Positions 17,501 to 24,900 of a stretch of DNA of 64,000 bases are shown here, one piece after another. The translations under genes were made by a program, and so were the position numbers. The stretch is from assembly GCA_947629395.1 (NCBI GenBank), contig CANRDQ010000004.1, forward strand, positions 1 through 64,000. Direction: 5' to 3'. How positions within the stretch are numbered: position 1 is the stretch's first letter; each line of letters begins with the position of its first letter. The notes below the pieces were generated by a model that was given only the letters and a program-made list of their open reading frames with translations, was not told the origin of the DNA and did not search any database. This DNA comes from an uncultured Bacilli bacterium (lineage in GTDB: Bacteria > Bacillota_I > Bacilli_A > RF39 > UBA660).

Positions 17501-19219
17501 TTGCATAATTCCATAGCCATATTCTACTTTAGTTTTATCTTTATTAAGAACAGGTCTATTTAAAGGATGATCCATAGCACCAACAAGTAATAGAGCTGTA
17601 TTTAAAACAAGTTCTGTATCTGTATCTAAAGCAATTACATATTTTATATCATTTTTTATTTTAGAAATTGTTTCTGTATAAAATAATTTTTCCTTATCTT
17701 TGTCACTCATTTTCTTTCTTAATAAATGACTAAAATGAAGAAGTGCTCCACGTTTTCTTTCATAACCTAAATAACTTCCTTCACTTTTAGAATAAAGTCT
17801 TTTACGATAAGCAAAATGAAATATATCATTACCATATTTTTCATTTAATCTTTTACAACATTCAATTCCCATTTCAGATATTTCTTTATCAACATCTACA
17901 TATTTTTTACTTTGACTACTGGCATCACAAAGTAAAGAAAAATAAAGATTGTTAGATTTATTTACTAAATAATAAGTTTCTAATTTTTCAAACATTTCTT
18001 TTACTTTATTACCATCTTGTCCAATAGTAGTGATAACAACCATAGTAGAAGCTTCTTCTGGTATACCTTTAGTATAATCCATTTTACATAATGGTTTTGG
18101 TTTTACAAAAGTCGTTAAAATATGACTAATAATTTGGATTATTAATTGACTTACAGGAATAAGTAAAATAACAAAACCTAAGACTTTATTATCTATGAAG
18201 AAATAAGAAAATAATCCTGTAAAGATGAAGGAAAGTATTACTACAGTAAGTACATAAATTCTTACTTTAGTAGTATTCTTTTTAGGTTTGAATAATAAAC
18301 TTCCTATATGATAGTTAGTACTATTGGTACTTTTTAATAATTCTATAATATAGGCAATTTCACTCATCTTTTTACGTTTGGCATCTTTAATTATTTTTTT
18401 TCTATATAAAGTCTTTGTTTCAGGTGTCATTTTAGTATAAAGTTTATCTTGAATAAGTTTCTTTTCACAGTAGTTGGCACCTTTAATTAGTTCTTCTAAA
18501 GGGTTACTATCAAAGAATTTTTTTATACTATTAAAAATATTAGAAATAACAATATTAGAATCCATTCTTCTTTGATATTCATCATTTAAAATTTCTCTAA
18601 TACTAATATTTTGTTTTTCTAAAATTAAATTTAATTCTCTAAAAGCTTGATTACTTCTCACACCAAATTCTTTTAATTGATTATTAATTTCAAAAATATA
18701 ATTAGTACGATTATTTATAGAATTATTTAAATCTACAAAATCACTAATTTGTATTTCTTTAGAATTATCTTGTTTATCTTTTATTATTTTTTCTACTTCT
18801 TTTTTATCTAGCAATCTAGAATATTCTATTTTACAAGTTTGATTTAATTTTTCAGCATATATAAAAATTAACATTAATGGAATAACTTCAAATTCATCAT
18901 AACTTAAATAATTACGGGTTTCTTTTTGATATTTATTTAGTTCTTTTATCAAACTATTAACATTGATATTGTAGTTGTATTTACTAACTATTTCGTTTAT
19001 TAAGTAATAAACATTTTCATGTTTAGCTGTTTTCTTATTATTTATTTTTTTATCAAGCATGATAATATTTTTTTGTTCAACTAATAAATAATAATTATCA
19101 ATTAACCATTCATTACTAATACCAACATATTCAAACTTTTTAGTTAAATCAACTAAATAATTATAGTATTCTGTAATATCATCAAAGTTATCAATAAATT
19201 TTTTTAAAAATTTTTCCAT
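11537..19219 (-). CDS. Cyclic beta-1,2-glucan synthase-like giant membrane glycosyltransferase/phosphorylase
   Basis: A 2560-residue multidomain protein with NdvB/ChvB-type architecture. The N-terminal helical region (about 1-320) is followed by membrane helices near 320-370 and a processive GT-2-like (GT84) domain with DTDTEL and RQHRWARGD (the QxxRW motif, near residue 675). Further membrane helices lie near 710-780 and 855-905. Then come a glycoamylase-like domain (SWSGTSFEYFMPYL), two GH94-type beta-sandwich modules and a C-terminal GH94 phosphorylase barrel with GGDWNDGMNKVG. Known relatives polymerise UDP-glucose on the inner membrane, control length by phosphorolysis and cyclise the glucan. 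Start ATG 19219 follows AGAAGG by 8 nt. The family is best known from Rhizobiales; product chemistry here is inference. Confidence 0.85.
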   Translation of the reverse strand: MEKFLKKFIDNFDDITEYYNYLVDLTKKFEYVGISNEWLIDNYYLLVEQKNIIMLDKKINNKKTAKHENVYYLINEIVSKYNYNINVNSLIKELNKYQKETRNYLSYDEFEVIPLMLIFIYAEKLNQTCKIEYSRLLDKKEVEKIIKDKQDNSKEIQISDFVDLNNSINNRTNYIFEINNQLKEFGVRSNQAFRELNLILEKQNISIREILNDEYQRRMDSNIVISNIFNSIKKFFDSNPLEELIKGANYCEKKLIQDKLYTKMTPETKTLYRKKIIKDAKRKKMSEIAYIIELLKSTNSTNYHIGSLLFKPKKNTTKVRIYVLTVVILSFIFTGLFSYFFIDNKVLGFVILLIPVSQLIIQIISHILTTFVKPKPLCKMDYTKGIPEEASTMVVITTIGQDGNKVKEMFEKLETYYLVNKSNNLYFSLLCDASSQSKKYVDVDKEISEMGIECCKRLNEKYGNDIFHFAYRKRLYSKSEGSYLGYERKRGALLHFSHLLRKKMSDKDKEKLFYTETISKIKNDIKYVIALDTDTELVLNTALLLVGAMDHPLNRPVLNKDKTKVEYGYGIMQPRVSVDIESTNNSLYAQIFAGVGGFDAYSAVIPHVFQDSFSEGSFIGKGIYNLEMFDELLYNRFPNDLILSHDLLEGNYLRCAYVSDVEVIDGFPANFLTDVTRQHRWARGDVQILQWLKFTVRGYKNKREKNPVSLLGKYKIFDNIARMFLMPALLLTLLLGLYLGVLPPYVYLIFVLLVIALEVLFFLRTKLYKKKTNFLTLYYKNLMFGGKALFLKTYIMFSTIPYYSKLYLDAFTRSIYRMFISHKNLLNWLSMEEAEKKAKTDLMSYVKDFALNLILGLIMIIIGVIYLNVLSIVIGLVFISSPFILYHVSKKIDTDLTPLEEKENDNIKKMAYRTWMFFSDSLKEEYGYLMPDNYQDNREEKLDLRTSPTNIGYSLTSIISAYELEFIDYNKALDLIGNIIKTVSHLEKWYGHLYNWYDLKTKQVMNPKFISTVDSGNFVACLIIVKNFIEVTDSKGEHTKLLNKIESLIKNTNFKKLYTKKDVFSIGYDEAEGHLSIYNYNKFASESRLTSFVAICKGDVPSKHWLSLDKSLTTYKNQKGLISWSGTSFEYFMPYLFMKNYKNTLLDETYHFAHMCQVEYMESVSRKLPWGISESAYNELDNSLNYKYQSFSTPYLKAKEDSENRIVISPYSSIMALELFPKDVYRNLKKFTNLDMYDKYGFYESYDYDNKGVVKAYFAHHQGMNLLSFANYLTEGKLKGYFHNDVSVKTFELLLKEKVQVKVNIDMKMAKYKKYNYKKEQVENNIRVFPYISEIPEFSVLSNKKYCLLINDRGTGFSRYRTLQLNRYRKITEQDYGMFVYIKDLDTNYVWSNTYAPMNIKPDKYEIIFASDKVKYIRKDNDIITTTEIIVTHDHHAEIRKISFKNESDEVKRLELTTYTEPIICENTDDLSHKAFNNMFLSCSYDRDKNTLTMKRTSRESSISSYMIQRLLIENPKSVYTYETDRFNFIGRGNTTENPQALNQELSSHVGANIEPIMSLRNTIEIEPNSKEVVYFINGFGRSTEQLDEIIEAYHNKRTIDKAFDVSALSNIINTKTLNITGEDMRLYNMMLNYLYQTSKYNINEERKEVLKKNALSQTGLWKFGISGDRPIILVKITDISDISFVMEILKCFEYYKNNSIFVDIIIVNAENKQYADIISKEVDDELYRMYTLNNFYHTPGIVKLVNYEDITEDEEILLNMVPRLRFDVSDHKSLKEKVEEIQRTNSISKEYPKLKEENLELEIPKLTCFNGFGGFRLKGSEYVITNPNTPTPWSNVIASKDFGTIVTNNGCGYTYAYNSGEFKITSWTNENVVNDKSEGFKINGKVFEPTRCIHGFGYSILESSDNNLDKSLTEFVPLEDTVKIYMLRIKNKQKTKTSLDIEFFINPTFGILEEKTSRYILTEYMGADNFLKMRNVYHGSFNNVTVFMTSNEKISEVIDDQVLVKSITNKVTLKGEEEKVIVFSLGSGKSDQETLDLLHKYQHEETAKKEFKKVKDKWKEELSTINVKTPDISFNYMMNGWYLYQTMSSRILARSGFYQVSGAFGYRDQLQDSMNIVTVNPEQTRKQILENAAHQFKEGDVLHWWHEHIKFGLRSRYKDDYLWLVYATSEYLEVTNDYSILDEEVPYVEAETLRPYEHEKGITYTYSEEKETLFEHCIKSIKLSMDNMGRHGLPLMGGGDWNDGMNKVGIKGKGESVWLGFFLYDVITKFTKFAKVYKPKFKVKEYLDFNKTLKENLNNKAWDKEYYLRAYFDNGDKLGSLSNDECKIDLISQSFSILSDVIPKDKINTVLQAVDNYLVDKDLKIVKLLTPAFEKTLNNPGYIMNYPAGIRENGGQYTHAVSWYIMALIRTGNFDKAYNIFQMINPIERSKTNTDVGRYKVEPYVIAGDIYSSVDYKARGGWTWYTGSAGWFYRIGLKDILGFKKSGDTLQIKPAMPSSWNKFTLEYKYMNTLYIIDVNSASKEKIKLDNHLLKDDIIPLINDGKVHKVDVFINNKKED

Positions 19220-19254
19220 TAACATCACCTTCTAAAAAATATTCCTTCAAATTT

Positions 19255-19263
19255 ATTATATCA
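19255..19263 (-). promoter_or_regulatory. Extended -10 box upstream of the glucan synthase gene
   Basis: TGATATAAT on the minus strand (TATAAT at 19255-19260). No good -35 is visible at 16-18 nt. Confidence 0.5.
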
Positions 19264-19335
19264 TAAAAATTACGACTTCTTTTGGAAAATTTATTATCAA
19301 ATTATTAAAATCATAATATAGTTTTCCCTTAAATA

Positions 19336-19363
19336 TAAAAAATACTAATTTTTTCAATTAGTA
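19336..19363 (-). terminator. Terminator of the PHP gene
   Basis: TACTAATT (19343-19350) pairs with AATTAGTA (19356-19363), followed on the minus strand by TTTTTTAT. It overlaps the end of the coding sequence. Confidence 0.8.
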
Positions 19364-20202
19364 CTTTTATTTTTTAATAATTTTAAAAAGTTAGTATCTT
19401 CTTCAGTTATTTTTCTGTTCAAAATTAAACCTACTGATTTATTTACTTTTTCTCCAAATTTATAATGGGCATCACTTCCGGCACTAACATATAAATTGTT
19501 CTTTTTACAAAATGAAAGTAATTCTTTTTCATCTGGCAAAGTTTGTCTATTATTAATAGCTTCAACTACTCTTAAGTTATATTTTTCTTTTAAGTTTAAA
19601 ATTATTTGTTCAACATATTTTATATCACTACTGTATCTTAAAGGATGAGCTATAGCTACGATTCCTTTAGAATCTTTTTCTAGTTTGAATAATTCTTTCA
19701 TAGTAATACTTTTTCTTTTATGTTCTTTAATATCTTTAGTATAACTATAAAAAGCACTTTCTGGATCTTTTGAAAGTCCACATTCTACAAGTAAATTATT
19801 TAATCTTACTCTATCAAAATAATTATTTGTTTTGATGAATTTTTTAACTTTTTTGGAATCTAACTTGATATTATTTTTCTTTTCTACTTCTCTAATCATA
19901 GAATTAAAACATCTTATTTCATATCTTCTATTATTTTTATAATATTTCTTTAATAATTTAGAATTTAAATTAAAGTCATATAAAAGCATATGTAAAGTTA
20001 GGTTTTTATTATATTTTACATCTAATTCTATTCCTTTAAGAATTTTAATATCGGAATCAAACTTTCTTTTATATACTTTGAAAGTATTATGATCGGTAAT
20101 AGAAATATAACCAATATTATTTTCTTTGCATAAAGATATTATTTCTTCAAATGTTTTACCACCATCTGAATAAGTTGTATGAATATGAAAATCTACATAC
20201 AT
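19354..20202 (-). CDS. PHP-domain metal-dependent phosphoesterase
   Basis: A 282-residue cytosolic enzyme of the TrpH/YciV-like PHP group. Metal ligands are visible in DFHIHTTYSDG at the N-terminus, SITDHNTFKVYK, KGIELDV, AIAHPLRY and SAGSDAHYKFG. Relatives hydrolyse phosphate monoesters such as 3',5'-nucleoside bisphosphates, or short RNA from the 5' end. It starts 1 nt after the rdgB stop, with an AAGGAG site inside the end of rdgB, so the two are translationally coupled. The exact substrate is unknown. Confidence 0.88.
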   Translation of the reverse strand: MYVDFHIHTTYSDGGKTFEEIISLCKENNIGYISITDHNTFKVYKRKFDSDIKILKGIELDVKYNKNLTLHMLLYDFNLNSKLLKKYYKNNRRYEIRCFNSMIREVEKKNNIKLDSKKVKKFIKTNNYFDRVRLNNLLVECGLSKDPESAFYSYTKDIKEHKRKSITMKELFKLEKDSKGIVAIAHPLRYSSDIKYVEQIILNLKEKYNLRVVEAINNRQTLPDEKELLSFCKKNNLYVSAGSDAHYKFGEKVNKSVGLILNRKITEEDTNFLKLLKNKSTN

Positions 20203-20203
20203 T

Positions 20204-20776
20204 TTATTTCTCCTTTTTATTATTTTCTAAATACCATTTAGCAAAGTCATGAAAATAATTATCAGTATCTTGCCACCATTTTAATTTTTCTTCTAGGGTT
20301 AGACTACCATAATTACTTTTTTGACCTTCTATTTCCATTAGTTGATCCATGACACTGCCACTTCCTTGAGGACTAGTTCTAAAAGTTAGTGGTGTATCCA
20401 TTCTAAAGGTTTTACATGTACCATTAGGTTCGGCATAAGCTAGAACTTCTATGGCTTTACCTTTTCTATTTTCTTTTCCTTCTAAAAGTTTTAATATTCC
20501 TTCTGTACCTAATTGTTTAAAAACATATTTTCCAAAAGCTCCTGGGAAACCATTTAGGGCTTCTATTTCAAAACCTACATCAGTTTTTATGACGGGTTTA
20601 TTTAAAATTTGGGCTGCGAGTAAAGCACTTTTAGAAGCAATAGTTTCAATATTCGTTTCTTGAATTTCATCTACATCTAAATCAATATTTTCAACATTAA
20701 GACCATATAAGTCTAAAACTGATTTGGCAATCTCTAATTTATGTTTATTACCTGTTACTAAAATAATATTTTTCAT
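20204..20776 (-). CDS. rdgB: RdgB/HAM1-family non-canonical purine NTP pyrophosphatase
   Basis: Removes ITP, XTP and dITP from the nucleotide pool by releasing pyrophosphate. The 190-residue protein begins with the family hallmark VTGNKHKLEIAKSVL and has KTDVGFEIEALNGFPGAFGKYV (usual form DDSGLEVDALNGxPGVYSAR). Two active-site stretches deviate: TDVGFEI has V in place of the usual S, and the basic SAR of PGVYSAR is replaced by FGKYV. It may therefore be one of the divergent ITPase-like members. It forms an operon with the PHP gene. Confidence 0.82.
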   Translation of the reverse strand: MKNIILVTGNKHKLEIAKSVLDLYGLNVENIDLDVDEIQETNIETIASKSALLAAQILNKPVIKTDVGFEIEALNGFPGAFGKYVFKQLGTEGILKLLEGKENRKGKAIEVLAYAEPNGTCKTFRMDTPLTFRTSPQGSGSVMDQLMEIEGQKSNYGSLTLEEKLKWWQDTDNYFHDFAKWYLENNKKEK

Positions 20777-20819
20777 AATGCACCTCTATTTCTTTTATAA
20801 TATCATTTTTTATAGTCAA

Positions 20820-20845
20820 AAAAAAGAAAGAACTTATTCTTTCTT
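20820..20845 (-). terminator. Terminator of the trmL operon
   Basis: AAGAAAGAA (20824-20832) pairs with TTCTTTCTT (20837-20845) around a 4-nt loop, with an eight-T run on the minus strand. Confidence 0.85.
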
Positions 20846-21353
20846 ACTTTTCTAAATAGTCTGCTCCTTTATGGGGTTCAACTCTAAGTAAATCATTATA
20901 ATCTTGTTGGCGAAGAGCTTCATAAATAACTATTGCTGCCGCATTAGAAACATTTAAAGCTCTAACATTAGCAGTCATGGGAATACGCATGCAATGTTCT
21001 AAATCATGTTGTAAGATTTCTTTTGGTATTCCTGTAGACTCTTTACCAAAGATAAAATATAATTCTTTACCTTCTTCATTTTTATAATTAAAACTAGTAT
21101 GAGGTTTTTTACCATATCTTGTAAAGTAATAATAAATACCCTCATTTTTACTTTTAAAATCATCAAAATTTTCATAAACATAATATTCTAATTTGTCTAT
21201 GTAGTTAACTCCACTTCTTTTTAGGTATTTATCTTCTAAAGAAAAACCTAAGGGTTTTATTAAATGGAGTTTAGTATTAGTCGCAACACAAGTTCGCATG
21301 ATATTTCCAGTATTACCTGGAATTTCTGGTTCATATAAAACTATATTATTCAA
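20844..21353 (-). CDS. trmL: tRNA (cytidine/uridine-34 2'-O)-methyltransferase TrmL
   Basis: SPOUT-class methyltransferase that 2'-O-methylates the wobble base of leucine tRNAs. At 169 residues it is of typical length. Motifs: VLYEPEIPGNTGNIMRTC at the N-terminus, IKPLGFSLEDKYLKRSG, the SAM-knot stretch FGKESTGIPKE and MTANVRALNVSNAAAIVIYE. It overlaps the upstream thioredoxin-like gene by 8 nt, so it is co-translated with it. Confidence 0.95.
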   Translation of the reverse strand: MNNIVLYEPEIPGNTGNIMRTCVATNTKLHLIKPLGFSLEDKYLKRSGVNYIDKLEYYVYENFDDFKSKNEGIYYYFTRYGKKPHTSFNYKNEEGKELYFIFGKESTGIPKEILQHDLEHCMRIPMTANVRALNVSNAAAIVIYEALRQQDYNDLLRVEPHKGADYLEK

Positions 21354-21876
21354 GTTCTTTTCCTACTTCATAATAATCAAAGAAATCTTCTGTTCTACTA
21401 ATACTTAATGGTTTATCTTTACTTCCTTGTAATATAGCTTCTACTTTATTATCTTCCATAATTACAAAAGCTGGATATGTGGTAGTTAATTCTTTACTAT
21501 ATGGGAATTTATTATTAAATTCATCAACAAATTGATTAACATCAACATCACTTAAATTAACATAAATAATATCATCTGTTAAATCTTTATCTATAACAAA
21601 TTTCTTTAGTTTTTTTTCATAACTACGACATACATCATCACTAGAAGTACACATATACATAACAGTTGTTGGATTTTCTGTAACATAATGTTCTACTTCG
21701 GTAGGTGTAATTTCGTGTAATGTATCACTTATTACTGGGGTTTGTTTTTCAAATTCTATTATTTGTTCATATTTATTTGTTATGAACATTAAAAGTAAAA
21801 TTGTTCCTAGAAAAAGACATGCTAAGATAACATAGTTTTTTGCTGGGATTGTTCTAGTTTTTTCGTTTTTACTCAC
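21346..21876 (-). CDS. Membrane-anchored thioredoxin-fold-like protein
   Basis: About 176 residues. One N-terminal membrane helix (YVILACLFLGTILLLMFIT) is followed by an extracytoplasmic domain with the strand-helix spacing of thioredoxin folds: TTVMYMCTSSDDVCRSYEKKLKKF, then DIIYVNLSDVDVNQFVDEFN, then TTYPAFVIMEDNKVEAI with the cis-Pro-like TYPAF. The CxxC redox site is replaced by C-x6-C, so redox activity is doubtful. The start is a GTG 8 nt after GAGGAG; no ATG fits. It is the first gene of the trmL operon. A weak promoter TTACAA/TACACT may lie just upstream. Confidence 0.6.
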   Translation of the reverse strand: MSKNEKTRTIPAKNYVILACLFLGTILLLMFITNKYEQIIEFEKQTPVISDTLHEITPTEVEHYVTENPTTVMYMCTSSDDVCRSYEKKLKKFVIDKDLTDDIIYVNLSDVDVNQFVDEFNNKFPYSKELTTTYPAFVIMEDNKVEAILQGSKDKPLSISRTEDFFDYYEVGKELE

Positions 21877-21903
21877 AATAACCACTCCTCATATATAGTG
21901 TAA

Positions 21904-21945
21904 CACTAATCTTAATTATTTGTAACAATTATTTGTTGATTAGTG
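21904..21945. repeat. Inverted repeat CACTAATC/GATTAGTG with internal direct repeats
   Basis: Perfect 8-bp arms at 21904-21911 and 21938-21945. The spacer holds two copies of AATTATTTGT (21914-21923 and 21927-21936). It lies between polC and the thioredoxin-like gene. There is no T run, so it is more likely a regulatory dyad or RNA stem than a terminator. Confidence 0.4.
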
Positions 21946-21963
21946 CCAAATTAAGTAAACTTT

Positions 21964-24900
21964 CTAAAATAAAGATAATTGATTAGATTCAGGCATACCA
22001 TCAAAGATTCCCATTTCTGTCATTTTCTCTATTAAAGTTTTTGATACTTTAGCACGAGATGAAACATCTTCTATACTTAAGAAGGTTTGTTTGTTTCTCT
22101 CTTCTACTATTTTATTCGCAACGGTATCACCAAGACCATCAATTGAATTAAATGGTGGATAAATTTCTGTATCTGATGCGGCTACCCAAACAGTAGCTTC
22201 GCTTTTATATAAATCTACTGGTAAAAATTTAATACCTCTAGCCGTTGCTTCTAGAGCTACCTTTAAACTTTCAGCTTGACCATTTTCTTTATTGGAAGCT
22301 TCATAACCTTTACCTAAAATATCTTCAAGTCGTGTCTTAATCGCATTATAACCATTGTTCATAGCGATTACATCAACATCTGTCGCTTTGGAAGTATACC
22401 AAGAAGCATAAAAGTACACAGGCATATGAACTTTGTACCAAGCTATTCTAAAAGCACTAATAACATAAGCGGCAGCATGGGCTTTAGGGAACATGTATTT
22501 TATTTTGGCACAAGAATCAATAAACCATTCAGGAATATTAGCTTCTTTCATTGTTTTTACATGCTCTTTCCAAGTTTCTGGATCTTTGGATGCTTTACCT
22601 TTACGAACAAACTCCATAATCTTGAAGGCTTTGATTGGTTCAAGTCCATTATACATTAAATTAACCATGATATCATCACGACAGCCAATGGTATCTTTAA
22701 ATGGGACGATATTATTTTGTATTAATTCTTGGGCATTACCTAGCCAAACATCAGTACCATGTGATAATCCTGAAATTTTGATTAGTTCGGCAAAAGTTGT
22801 TGGTTTAGTATCTTCGACAAGTTTAATTGTAAATGGTGTTCCAAATTCTGGGATACCAAGTGTTCCGGTGTTACACATTATTTGTTCTTTAGTTACACCT
22901 AATGCATCTGTAGAGGTAAAAATACTCATAGTTTCTTTATCATCAAGTGGTACTTTCATAATATCTGTTTTTGATTGTAATTGAATTAATCTTAATTGTG
23001 TTGGATCAGAATGTCCTAAGATATCTAGTTTTAATAAACATTGATCAATTGAATGGTAATCAAAGTGGGTGGTCATCCATTCAGCAGTAGCATCTTCGGC
23101 TGGATATTGGTATGGTGTAAAATCAGATACTTCCATATAATCTGGAATAACAACTATACCACCAGGATGTTGTCCGGTTGTTCTTTTAACTCCGGTACAG
23201 CCCATGGCTAATCTTTCTATTTCGGCAGTTCTCATATCCATAATACCATTATCTTCACAATAGCCTTTAACAAATCCAAAGGCTGTTTTATCAGCAACAG
23301 TACCAATAGTTCCGGCACGATATACATTATGTTCTCCAAATAAAACTTTCGTATAAGCATGAGCACTAGCTTGATTTAAATCTGAAAAGTTTAAGTCTAT
23401 ATCTGGTACTTTATCTGCATTAAATCCTAAGAAAGTAGCAAACGGCATATCTTGACCATCTTTAATCATTGGAATATGACAATTAGGACATTCTTTATCT
23501 GGTAAATCAAATCCTGATGAATATTCTGCTCCTAAAGGGTTTCCTTCATCATCATCAAAAATACTTAATTTACATTTTTCACAACGATAATGAGCTGCCA
23601 GTGGATTAACTTCTGTTATTCCCATAAGGGTTGCGACAAAAGAAGAACCAACGGAACCACGAGATCCAACTAAATATCCTTCATCGTTTGAGTGTTTAAC
23701 AAGTCTTTGAGCAATCAAGTAAATTGGATCGAATCCCCCACCTATTACTCCTCCGAGTTTCTTTTTAACAGCTTTTTCTAAAGCTTCTCCATTTAAATCT
23801 TCTTCACTAGTTTTCTTTACATAACTAGCTACTAATTCTTTAATATTATTTGATCCTTTTAATATTTCATCATGAAGTCTTTGATGCGTTTCTTTTTCAA
23901 ATTCTTCTGGGGATAAGTTCTTTTCTTCGGCTTCTTTTTTGATTATTTTATAAACAATATCTCCATATAATTCCGTAGCAATTCTTTCTTCGATAGAATA
24001 TGGAAGATTTTCTCCATACCATTCTTTAGCTTTAGTATAAACTAAGTCTGTTACGACTACAGGGCAATCTAGATAATGACTACCATCATCACTTTTAACT
24101 CTTGGTGAGAATGGTATTCCACCTGTATCGATAATAACTTCAACGATATCTATCATATCAGCAATTTTATTTGGATTAGTTACAACTATTTCTTTGGCTA
24201 ATTCATCATCACCTAAAAATTTAAAATCATGAAGCATTTCACTTGTAGTTCTAAAATGGTTAGAAGGAATCTCTTTTATATTTTTACGTGCTAAAGGATG
24301 ACGTCCTCCTCCTGGTACTTTTTGATTAACAATAACTTCACGATAGATTTTATCTTCTCTAGTAATATGATGAACATCTCCTGTTGCTACCATGATTTTA
24401 CCTGCTTCACGAGTTACTCTAATTATTTTTTTCAAATGTTCTGAAAGTTCTAATTCATTAGCAAAGTCTCCTGATTGTATTAAGTGATTATAACATTCCA
24501 TTGGTTGAACTTCTACATAATCATAAAATCTAATAATATCTGATAACTCTTCTTCTGTTTTACTTTTAGCCATATTGAAGACTTCACTTTCGTAGCAGCC
24601 ACTACCAATTAAAAGTCCTTCACGATGTTTTTCTATTTCACTTCTAAGTATTCTAGGTGTTTTATATAAATAAGTTGTATTAGCAAGAGATACTATCTTG
24701 AATAAATTCTTAAGTCCTGTTTTATTTTTTACTAAAATGTTAATATGGTGCATACGTCCAAATTTATGGATTTCATCTTTAGAAACCATTTCTAATAATT
24801 GATTCATATAATCTATATTACGATTAGATAATTTTTTTAACATTCTATAAAATACTAAGGCTGTCCCTTCGGCATCATAATCTCCTCTATGGTGTTTACT

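Noticed and set aside
22493..22984. 163-codon plus-strand ORF opposite polC
   Set aside because: It lies entirely antisense to the conserved polymerase domain, with no ribosome-binding site and no domain-like features.
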